Source: Alphaproteobacteria bacterium
Lineage (GTDB): Bacteria > Pseudomonadota > Alphaproteobacteria > CAAGCB01 > CAG-977
Length of the DNA stretch: 24,487 nucleotides
Direction of reading: 5' to 3'
Assembly: GCA_900768845.1 (NCBI GenBank)
Contig: CAAGEK010000014.1
Location: 1-24,487, forward strand
Part shown: positions 1 through 5,909 of the stretch, piece by piece
How the letters are laid out: every line of letters begins with the position of its first letter
Position numbering within the stretch: the first letter of the stretch is position 1
Position numbers and translations under genes: made by a program
The notes under the pieces: model-generated
The model's database searches: none
The model's input: only the letters and a program-made list of their open reading frames with translations
What the model was told of the DNA's origin: nothing

Positions 1-121
1 TGCCACCTTCATTTTCCCTTGCCCCTGCCACCTCCGTTTTCCCTACCAGTGCCACCTCCGTTTTCCCTGCCAGTGCCACCTCCGTTTTCCCTGCCCGCGC
101 CACCTTCATTTCCCCTGCCAG
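1..121. repeat. 24-bp tandem repeat array, truncated by window edge
   Basis: Five units beginning tgccacc/cgccacc start at 1, 26, 50, 74 and 98, followed by a decayed unit at 122. Spacing is 24 bp except for the first unit, which is 25 bp. The two central units (50-73 and 74-97) are identical. Read on the + strand the repeat would encode a proline-rich octapeptide (PPPFSLPV). On the minus strand it would encode AGKTEVAL-like octapeptides from an ATG at 109. The 25-bp unit breaks the frame on either strand and there is no convincing ribosome binding site, so I treat it as a non-coding or undecided minisatellite. The array probably continues to the left of the window. Confidence 0.8.
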
Positions 122-240
122 TGCCTCTTTTATTTCCTCTTGCCTGTGCCCTGCGGAAAAGCGGCGGCCTTCTTTACGCCGCTCTGCGAATTCCCCTTCT
201 TATTTTTTTGCCGCTGGCCGTTTAAATCGTCAAAATTTTG

Positions 241-258
241 TTTTATACCCGTATAAAA
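241..258. promoter_or_regulatory. 18-bp palindrome upstream of the first ankyrin gene (possible operator)
   Basis: TTTTATAC-CC-GTATAAAA is a perfect 8-bp inverted repeat with a 2-bp centre. It lies just upstream of the putative -35 element of the first ankyrin gene. It is absent from the otherwise duplicated leader of the second ankyrin gene, so any regulation through it would act on the first gene only. A dimeric regulator site is an inference. The rest of 122-339 shows no supportable gene, only AT-rich DNA and the promoter/leader described separately. Confidence 0.4.
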
Positions 259-391
259 AACTTTTGATAAATATTTTAATGTGTTATTTTTATAAAAAAT
301 TGAACGCTTTTTCTTTCCGGATTTTCAGGAGTCGTCATAATGATTAAGTGCATCTTGCTGTTTTTATCGCTTTCCGTTGCGGCTCAGGCGA
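254..391 (+). repeat. Duplicated leader and signal-peptide segment, copy 1
   Basis: This 138-bp segment matches 1940-2077 with about seven mismatches and no gaps, at an offset of 1686 bp. It covers the promoter, 5' leader, Shine-Dalgarno, start codon and signal-peptide codons of the first ankyrin gene. Its left end (aaaaaacttttga) matches the last codons and stop (K-N-F-stop) of the first ankyrin gene as found in copy 2. The duplicated unit therefore began inside the 3' end of an ankyrin gene, and another ankyrin gene may once have stood upstream. Confidence 0.85.
264..293 (+). promoter_or_regulatory. Putative promoter of ankyrin gene 1
   Basis: TTGATA at 264-269 is a good -35 box. A 17-18 bp spacer leads to an AT-rich -10-like TTTTTA/TTTTAT at 287-293. 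The same arrangement is repeated before the second ankyrin gene. The -10 match is weak, so the exact box is uncertain. The implied leader of roughly 40 nt contains AGGAG eight bases before the ATG at 340. Confidence 0.35.
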
Positions 392-1953
392 AAACCACCT
401 TTAACAATGAATACCGGAAAAACGCTTCTTTTCAAGAAAGCAAAGAGCAAATAAAAAAACGAAACAATGCGGAAGCGGCTCTCTTTTCCGCCATCATTGA
501 AAACGCAGACATCAACCTCATAACACATTTGGCGAAAGAAGCAAAAAACGGGCAAGCCATGGCATTGTTTTTCGCCGCCGGTTACGGCAACAATCCCGAA
601 ATCATAACCGCTTTGATAAGCGCGGGAGCGGATGTCAACGTTACGGATTCAAACACAATGACTCCTTTGATGATGGCGGCCGTCAACAATGCGAACGCCG
701 GCATTACAACGGCTTTGATTGAATCCGGCGCAGATATCGACGCAAAAGATCATATAAACAGAACAGCCTTGATGCTGGCGACGGCTCACAACCCCAACCC
801 CGAAACGACCCGTGCTTTGATAAAAGCGGGAGCGGACGTCAATGCACAAACCCTGAAAGGCGCAACGGTTCTGATGCGCGCCGCCGCAAACAACGCCGGA
901 CACGAAATCATCAATATTTTGATAAAAGCCGGAGCAAATGTAAACGCAACGGACGAATACGGCAGAACGGCTTTACAGTTCGCCGCTTTGGACGGTTCCG
1001 ATCTCAAAACCGTAACGGCTTTGATAAAGGCGGGAGCGAATGTCAATGCGGCAAATGAAAAAGGTGATACGCCTTTGATGTACGCTTCTTTAAACAAGCG
1101 CGGCTCAAATTTTATCGCCCCTCTGATAAAGGCGGGGGCGGACATTGACGCAAAAAACGATGAAGGAGTGACGGCATTGATGAGGACGGCCGCAAATACC
1201 GGATTCCTGTCACAAATGAAATCCCTGATAAAAGCCGGAGCGAACGTTAATCTGAAAAACAAAGAAGGATTTAGCGCATTGACACTGGCTTCCGTCTATA
1301 ACACGGATCCCGAAGTCATAACCGCTTTAGTCAATGCGGGCGCACCCGTGAACGCAAGGGACGCCCAAAGTGCCACGCCTTTAATTATCGCCGCCGGAAA
1401 TAACGACAATCCCGAAATCATCAACGCTTTGATAAGAGCGGGGGCAAATCCCGAAATAAGAACCGAAGAGGGGCTTACGCCTTTAATGGTTGCCGCAGGA
1501 AACAACGCTTCTCCGGCAATGATAAAGACCTTGTTAAACACCGGCATGGATGCAAATGCAAAAGACAAAGACGGTTATACGGCTTTGGATCATGCAAAAG
1601 CGAACGATGCTTCATCCGAAATCATCAATATCCTGATAAAGGCGAAAGCCCCCCATAAAACCAAAAAAGCCTTCGCCGCTTTGATGAAAGCAATCCTCCG
1701 CAACGCCTCTCCTTCAAATATCGACGCTTTGATAAAATCGGGAGCGGACGTCAATGCAACAAGCAAGGACGGCCTGACGCCTTTAATGGTTGCCGCCGGA
1801 AAAGGCCGCAACCCTGAAATCATCAATATTCTTATAAAAGCGGGTGCGGATGTTACGGCAAAGGACAACGACGGCTTTACGGCTTTCGATTATGCCCAAG
1901 AAACCCCCGAAATCAAACGGACGGAAGCATACAAGGAATTAAAAAACTTTTGA
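340..1953 (+). CDS. Exported ankyrin-repeat protein (537 aa)
   Basis: Ankyrin repeats are protein-binding scaffolds. The N-terminus is a clear Sec signal peptide (MIKCILLFLSLSVAAQA, cleavage after AQA), so the protein should reach the periplasm or be secreted. After a linker of about 55 residues come about 13 ankyrin units of roughly 34 residues, one longer than the canonical 33. Their recurring core is TPLM-A, an NPEII-type second helix, ALIKAGADVNA and a D/K-G turn. One unit (around residues 435-450) is degenerate (AKAPHKTKKAF). The start is fixed by AGGAG eight bases upstream of ATG. There is no catalytic domain. A paralogue follows after 72 bp with the same leader. Binding partner unknown; an effector or periplasmic scaffold role is speculative. 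Confidence 0.9.
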   Translation: MIKCILLFLSLSVAAQAKTTFNNEYRKNASFQESKEQIKKRNNAEAALFSAIIENADINLITHLAKEAKNGQAMALFFAAGYGNNPEIITALISAGADVNVTDSNTMTPLMMAAVNNANAGITTALIESGADIDAKDHINRTALMLATAHNPNPETTRALIKAGADVNAQTLKGATVLMRAAANNAGHEIINILIKAGANVNATDEYGRTALQFAALDGSDLKTVTALIKAGANVNAANEKGDTPLMYASLNKRGSNFIAPLIKAGADIDAKNDEGVTALMRTAANTGFLSQMKSLIKAGANVNLKNKEGFSALTLASVYNTDPEVITALVNAGAPVNARDAQSATPLIIAAGNNDNPEIINALIRAGANPEIRTEEGLTPLMVAAGNNASPAMIKTLLNTGMDANAKDKDGYTALDHAKANDASSEIINILIKAKAPHKTKKAFAALMKAILRNASPSNIDALIKSGADVNATSKDGLTPLMVAAGKGRNPEIINILIKAGADVTAKDNDGFTAFDYAQETPEIKRTEAYKELKNF

Positions 1954-2077
1954 TAAATATTTTAATGCGTTATTTTTATAAAAAATTGAACGCTTTCTCT
2001 TTCCGGATTTTCAGGAGTCGTCATAATGATTAAATACACTTTGCTGTTTTTATTGCTTTCCGTTGCGGCTCAGGCGA
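1940..2077 (+). repeat. Duplicated leader and signal-peptide segment, copy 2
   Basis: Second copy of the segment at 254-391. It starts in the last codons of ankyrin gene 1, crosses the 72-bp intergenic gap and ends just after the signal-peptide codons of ankyrin gene 2. Similarity drops sharply after the AQA cleavage site. The mature N-termini have therefore diverged, while the expression and export signals have stayed nearly identical. Confidence 0.85.
1950..1979 (+). promoter_or_regulatory. Putative promoter of ankyrin gene 2
   Basis: This is the copy of the 264-293 element: TTGATA at 1950-1955 overlaps the stop codon of the first ankyrin gene, with a TTTTTA/TTTTAT -10-like box at 1973-1979. 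The second ankyrin gene can therefore have its own promoter as well as receive read-through from the first. The palindrome found before copy 1 is missing here. Confidence 0.35.
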
Positions 2078-2358
2078 CAGAGTTAAAACATCCGGATTGG
2101 AAAAACGCAACCGTTCAGGATGTCCGTAAATTGATGCAAACGGAAAAAGACACCGGCTATTTACTGCTTGAGGCCATCAAAGAAAACGCACAAAGCGACA
2201 TCATCCGTTTTTTAATAGAATCCGGAGCGGAAGAAAAACGAAAGAAGCTTGCTTTAATGATTGCCGCCGGCTATAACCGCGATCCGCAAGTAATCAATAT
2301 GCTGTTAAACGCCGGCGTCAACGTCAACATATCGACAAGTGCAAACAAACCCCGCTGA
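2026..2358 (+). CDS. Ankyrin gene 2, N-terminal part, ended by a frameshift (110 aa)
   Basis: The Sec signal peptide MIKYTLLFLLLSVAAQA is almost the same as in the upstream paralogue. It is followed by a linker and the first two ankyrin units (FLIESGAEE, MLLNAGVNVN). The frame then ends at TGA 2356-2358, immediately after S-A-N-K, where family logic expects T-P-L-M. Inserting one A in the AAACAAACCCC stretch near 2347-2353 restores K-T-P-L-M and joins it to the frame starting at 2358. Part 1 and part 2 are thus one gene (2026-4577) with a one-base deletion, or a sequencing/assembly error. AGGAG precedes the ATG by eight bases. Confidence 0.75.
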   Translation: MIKYTLLFLLLSVAAQATELKHPDWKNATVQDVRKLMQTEKDTGYLLLEAIKENAQSDIIRFLIESGAEEKRKKLALMIAAGYNRDPQVINMLLNAGVNVNISTSANKPR

Positions 2359-4577
2359 TGCTTGCGGCCGCCCAAAACACCTCTCCCGAAATCATAACCG
2401 CTCTGGTAAAAGCCGGAGCGAAAATAAACGGCAAAAGCAAAGAGGGATTCACGCCTTTGTTCGTATCCGCAACTTATAATCCCTCCCCTGAAATCATCAA
2501 AGCTCTGATCGCATCGGGAGCGGATGTGAACGCGAAAACGGCAAAGGGCATGACGCCGTTGACGGGCGCGGCGTCGAATAATGCCAAACCGGAAATCATA
2601 AAAGCCTTGATTGAAGCGGGAGCGGACGTCAATGCAACGGACGAGGAAAACAAAACGCCTTTAATGTTCGCCTCTTCAAACACCTCTTTTCCAGAGGTTA
2701 TAAACATACTAATCAAGGCGGGCGCAGACATAAATGCAAAAGAGAAGAGCGAAGGAGGAACGGCTTTGATAATTGCCGCCGGCAACACCGACAATCCCGA
2801 AGTTGTAAAAGCTCTGATAAAGGCGAAAGCCGACGTCAACGCCCGCAACGACAACGGGCGGACGGCATTGATGCGCGCCGCATTATACAACGATGATCCG
2901 GAAATCACACAAATGTTGCTTAAAGGCGGAGCGGACGTTCACGCAAAGGACGACGAGGGAAGAACCGTTTTGTTTTACGCCGCAAAAAACCGCAACGGCG
3001 CGGGAATCATAACCGCTTTAGCAAAATCCGGAGCGGATGCGAATATACGAACCGGCGACGGTTACACGCCTTTACTGCTTGCAGCCGGTCTCAACCCCCG
3101 TCCGGAAGTCGTTGAAGCCCTGATTAAAGCCGGAGCCGACGTCAACGCAAAAGACGAAAAGGGATGGATCCCCCTGATGGTGGCGGCTTTTCATAACAAT
3201 GACACGGCGGATATTGTTTCTTTGCTGACCGCCTCCGGAGCTGACGTCAACGCAAAATCCGAAGAGAACGGCACAGCTCTGATATTTGCCGCTTCGCAAA
3301 CCTCCAACCCCGATGTTATAAATGTTCTGGTCAAAGCCGGAGCGGATCTTGAAGCAACGGACAACGAAGGATGGACGCCTTTGACGGCGGCGACATCCAA
3401 AGAAAATCCCGTTTTAGAAATTGTCAACGCCTTAATCAAGTCAGGTGCGAATGTCAACGCAAAAGACGATAAAGGAATGACGCCTTTGATGCACGCCGCC
3501 GCTACAAACGCCGGTTCGGAGATTATCAACGCTTTGATTAAAGCGGGAGCGGATGTCAATGTAAAAGACGACGAGGGAAGAACCGCTCCGGTTCATGCCG
3601 CAAAGAACAGCAACGGTGCGGGTGTCATAACCGCTTTAGCAAAATCCGGAGCGGATATGAACATACGAACCGGCGACGGTTATACACCTTTAATGTATGC
3701 TTCAGCTTTCAATTCCCGTCCGGAAGTCGTTGAAAACCTGATCAAGAAGGGAGCGGACGTTAATGCAAAAGACGACGAAGGAATGACGCCTTTGATGTTT
3801 GCAACCGGACACAATAAAAATCCGGAAATCACGGAAATCCTGCTCAAAGCGGGAGCTAAGGCGAATGCAAAAAGCAAAGACGGTTTTACGGCGATGTCAA
3901 GCGTTGCGGAAAGCGGCAACAATCCTGAAATCATTGGGATTTTGTTAAAAGCGGGCGTCGATATCGACATAAGGTCAAACGGCGGATTTACGCCTTTGAT
4001 ATTTGCAGCCGGTAACAACCATTCCGAAACCGTCAAAACCCTGATTGAAGCCGGAGCCGACGTCAACGCGAAAACAAAAGACGGAGAAACCGCGTTGACG
4101 AAAGCGATTGAACACAAATCCGCCCGTGAAATCATTGACGCACTTATCAAGGCGGGAGCGGACGTCAACGTAAAAGACGAAGACGGCTTTACCGCTTTAA
4201 TGAGTGTTCCGTATTATGACGCCGATGCTGAAATTACATCGGCCTTGATCAAAGCCGGAGCGGATGTGAACGCGAAAACAAACGGAGGCTTTACGGCTTT
4301 AATCATTGCCGCGAGCAAGAATCGTTCCGACATCATAAAAGTTTTGCTTGAATCGGGAGCGAATGCCAAAGCGAAAACAAAAGACGGCGTTACCGTTTTA
4401 ATGTACGCCGTTCAAAACGACGTAAGCCCTGAAACCATAGACGCTTTGATAAAAGCGGGAGCGGACGTCAACGCACAAGACAGCAAAGGCCGAACCGCAC
4501 TGTCAGGCGTTTCCGGTCACAAGGACGCTCCCGAAATCATCAACATCCTGTTAAGAGCCGGCGCGAAGGTAAATTAA
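2358..4577 (+). CDS. Ankyrin gene 2, main repeat domain (739 aa)
   Basis: This frame carries about 22 ankyrin units of about 34 residues (consensus TPLM-AA, NPEII-ALIKAGADVNAKD-G). It begins mid-unit with MLAAAQN and has no signal peptide of its own, showing that it is the continuation of the 2026 frame. The first ATG overlaps the upstream stop as TGATG, with no Shine-Dalgarno, so reinitiation by translational coupling could make a cytoplasmic repeat domain. A six-unit displaced internal duplication is visible at 2949-3166 versus 3567-3784. Intact, the protein would be about 850 residues and exported like its paralogue. The function is unknown beyond protein binding. Confidence 0.8.
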   Translation: MLAAAQNTSPEIITALVKAGAKINGKSKEGFTPLFVSATYNPSPEIIKALIASGADVNAKTAKGMTPLTGAASNNAKPEIIKALIEAGADVNATDEENKTPLMFASSNTSFPEVINILIKAGADINAKEKSEGGTALIIAAGNTDNPEVVKALIKAKADVNARNDNGRTALMRAALYNDDPEITQMLLKGGADVHAKDDEGRTVLFYAAKNRNGAGIITALAKSGADANIRTGDGYTPLLLAAGLNPRPEVVEALIKAGADVNAKDEKGWIPLMVAAFHNNDTADIVSLLTASGADVNAKSEENGTALIFAASQTSNPDVINVLVKAGADLEATDNEGWTPLTAATSKENPVLEIVNALIKSGANVNAKDDKGMTPLMHAAATNAGSEIINALIKAGADVNVKDDEGRTAPVHAAKNSNGAGVITALAKSGADMNIRTGDGYTPLMYASAFNSRPEVVENLIKKGADVNAKDDEGMTPLMFATGHNKNPEITEILLKAGAKANAKSKDGFTAMSSVAESGNNPEIIGILLKAGVDIDIRSNGGFTPLIFAAGNNHSETVKTLIEAGADVNAKTKDGETALTKAIEHKSAREIIDALIKAGADVNVKDEDGFTALMSVPYYDADAEITSALIKAGADVNAKTNGGFTALIIAASKNRSDIIKVLLESGANAKAKTKDGVTVLMYAVQNDVSPETIDALIKAGADVNAQDSKGRTALSGVSGHKDAPEIINILLRAGAKVN
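2949..3166 (+). repeat. Internal ankyrin segmental duplication, copy A
   Basis: About two ankyrin units (EGRT...NGAGIITALAKSGAD, then NIRTGDGYTPL, then RPEVVEALIKAGADVNAKD) are repeated at 3567-3784, offset 618 bp (206 codons, about six units). These units share unusual features with each other and not with other units, such as ALAKSGAD and NIRTGDGYTPL. Block duplication therefore fits better than convergence on the consensus. Confidence 0.7.
3567..3784 (+). repeat. Internal ankyrin segmental duplication, copy B
   Basis: Partner of 2949-3166. The identity is strong at its start (gacgacgagggaagaaccg), through the ALAKSGAD and NIRTGDGYTPL codons and to PEVVE. It includes the divergent tract VHAAKNSNGAGV in place of FYAAKNRNGAGI. 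Confidence 0.7.
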
Positions 4578-4642
4578 AGCACATACAAATTCAAAAAGCT
4601 TACCGGTAAAAGTCAAAAAGTCTGCGAAGGAATTAAACGGAT

Positions 4643-4719
4643 TTTAAAAGACGGCAACAATTTCTTTGCCGGACTTAAACCGGTGAAAACAAAAGCCTGC
4701 CCGCCTTCCGTCTTTTAAA
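4643..4719. terminator. Convergent, possibly bidirectional terminator region
   Basis: A perfect 12-bp inverted repeat (TTTAAAAGACGG at 4643-4654, CCGTCTTTTAAA at 4708-4719) encloses a smaller hairpin CGGCAA-8 nt-TTGCCG (4652-4657 with 4666-4671). The small hairpin is followed on the minus strand by TCTTTT. The large stem is followed by a T run in both directions. It lies between the converging ankyrin genes and the long minus-strand operon, where a shared terminator would be expected. The 53-nt loop of the large stem and the short T runs make efficiency uncertain. Confidence 0.45.
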
Positions 4720-4734
4720 CAAACGGGAAAACGC

Positions 4735-5193
4735 CTACTCCTCTTCGATAATAGCGTCGGCGCGGCTTTTGACTTTCCACGGGCGGGCGACTTTTTCAAA
4801 GGTCACCTTTGAAGTGCCCGTACCCGAAAAATATATCGTTGCATATCCGAAAATGCGTCCCGCCAGATTTTGTTCGACTTCGACGGATTCGATTTTGGAT
4901 GTTCTCAGCTCTTCCGTTTTAACGCTGATAATGCCCGTTTTTAAAACCACCCTTTTATTCGTAACGACCATTTCAACGGTAATCAGCTTTAAAAATTCGT
5001 ACACTCCCCAAATGCCGAACACGGCGGCCAAAACATATCCCTCCTTTGCCCCGCGGGGATCCGTCAAAGTGTAAATCAGGCACAACAAGGCCAAAACCGT
5101 CAAAGAAAAAGCCGCCGCGTAATTCAGCCAATGAAGCTTGGCTCTTTCCCCTATCTTTTCGCCTTCCGACAAAGTGTCAACGACGTATGACAT
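4735..5193 (-). CDS. Membrane PH-domain protein, YdbS/YdbT (DUF304) type
   Basis: A 152-residue protein with two closely spaced membrane helices (about residues 22-43 and 52-71) and a C-terminal bacterial PH-like domain. The domain is recognisable by VTNKRVVLKTGIIS, then ELRTSKIESVEVEQ, then GRIFGYATIYFSGTG. Such proteins are inner-membrane proteins of poorly known function, some involved in membrane stress or lipid-related processes. I place the start at ATG 5193 because GGGAGG ends five bases before it; the in-frame GTG at 5199 overlaps that Shine-Dalgarno. It is the last gene of the minus-strand cluster, 32 bp after the preceding gene and upstream of the terminator-like repeat. Confidence 0.85.
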   Translation of the reverse strand: MSYVVDTLSEGEKIGERAKLHWLNYAAAFSLTVLALLCLIYTLTDPRGAKEGYVLAAVFGIWGVYEFLKLITVEMVVTNKRVVLKTGIISVKTEELRTSKIESVEVEQNLAGRIFGYATIYFSGTGTSKVTFEKVARPWKVKSRADAIIEEE

Positions 5194-5225
5194 TTTCACC
5201 TCCCGCCTTTATTTCCTTCATGAGG

Positions 5226-5906
5226 TTACGGACATTGATCTTTCAATATGTTTTGCGCGTCGCCGGACAAAAGATGCCCGTTCATATATACGCGGCCGTT
5301 TTTAAACGTAACGTTTCCGACAGGAATTGTCCCCAAATCCAACGAAGACCGGAAAAACGGAAAATCCTTTTCCAAATCGACGGAAACAGGCAGGGTTATA
5401 TCCTGTAAATCAGGTTCTGCGAAACCGTAATCGTTCAAATCCGCGGAAACGACAGGCTGTCCCGTCACGGACACGCCCGACCGATAATCCGCGGAAACGA
5501 CCGGCCGACCCGTTACGGACACGCCCGACTGATAATCTGCGGGAACACCGGCCGAACCGTGTTTCAAACGGCGACAGGCGTCTTTGGAAATCCGGATTTT
5601 CCTGACGGGCGGTTTTTGTTCCGCAAACGTTTTGCGCGGCGGATGCGTCATCTTTTGCTTTACCGTATCGGGAACGGGCGGCTCTTCCCCGTTCACGTTT
5701 CCCGACACTCCGGTATCGGACGTTTCGGACAGGGACGCCCCGACACGGACGGCGGATTTGCCTTCCGTATCTCCGAAAGAAACGGCCGGCATATCATCCA
5801 ACGGAATAACCGTTGATACCGGTTCGGGCGGCAAAAGTTCCAACCAGACAAAAGCCGCCGCCGTACACAGTAACAGAAACGATAATATGAAAACCGTTTT
5901 TTGCAT
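5226..5906 (-). CDS. Signal-anchored periplasmic protein of unknown function (226 aa)
   Basis: I do not recognise a family. Residues 4-23 form a hydrophobic signal anchor (FILSFLLLCTAAAFVWLELL). A long proline-, serine- and charge-rich region of low complexity follows. It contains two copies of a 16-residue repeat (ADY-SGVSVTG-PVVS, about residues 124-155) and ends in a short conserved-looking tail (PVGNVTFKNGRVYMNGHLLSG). The layout resembles the cytoplasm-anchored periplasmic linkers of secretion or TonB-like systems, but there is no diagnostic motif. The gene starts three bases after the RNase J stop with GAGG just upstream, so it is probably co-transcribed with rnj. Confidence 0.7.
   Translation of the reverse strand: MQKTVFILSFLLLCTAAAFVWLELLPPEPVSTVIPLDDMPAVSFGDTEGKSAVRVGASLSETSDTGVSGNVNGEEPPVPDTVKQKMTHPPRKTFAEQKPPVRKIRISKDACRRLKHGSAGVPADYQSGVSVTGRPVVSADYRSGVSVTGQPVVSADLNDYGFAEPDLQDITLPVSVDLEKDFPFFRSSLDLGTIPVGNVTFKNGRVYMNGHLLSGDAQNILKDQCP
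5441..5536 (-). repeat. 48-bp tandem duplication inside the anchored protein gene
   Basis: Two adjacent 48-bp units (5441-5488 and 5489-5536) differ at only a few positions. They encode the repeated 16-residue peptide ADY(Q/R)SGVSVTG(R/Q)PVVS. The unit is an exact multiple of three, so copy-number change would keep the frame. Confidence 0.85.
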
Positions 5907-5909
5907 TCC

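Noticed and set aside
19..225. Proline-rich 68-residue + strand frame over the tandem repeat
   Set aside because: The only start is TTG, there is no ribosome binding site, a 25-bp unit breaks the repeat frame, and the tail beyond the repeat has no protein-like pattern. It could still be the 3' end of a gene beginning outside the window.
786..1868. Several minus-strand frames opposite the ankyrin repeats
   Set aside because: They are periodic antisense images of the 102-bp repeat unit (recurring SAPAFIKA-like strings), not independent genes.
340..4577. CRISPR-like array suggested by regular spacing of conserved strings
   Set aside because: The period is about 102 bp, encodes ankyrin repeats in frame, and the conserved strings are imperfect and continuous with the intervening sequence.
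4578..4718. 46 sense codons in frame after the stop of ankyrin gene 2, possibly an older C-terminus
   Set aside because: A run this long without a stop is not rare by chance, it lacks ankyrin pattern, and its end coincides with the terminator-like inverted repeat.
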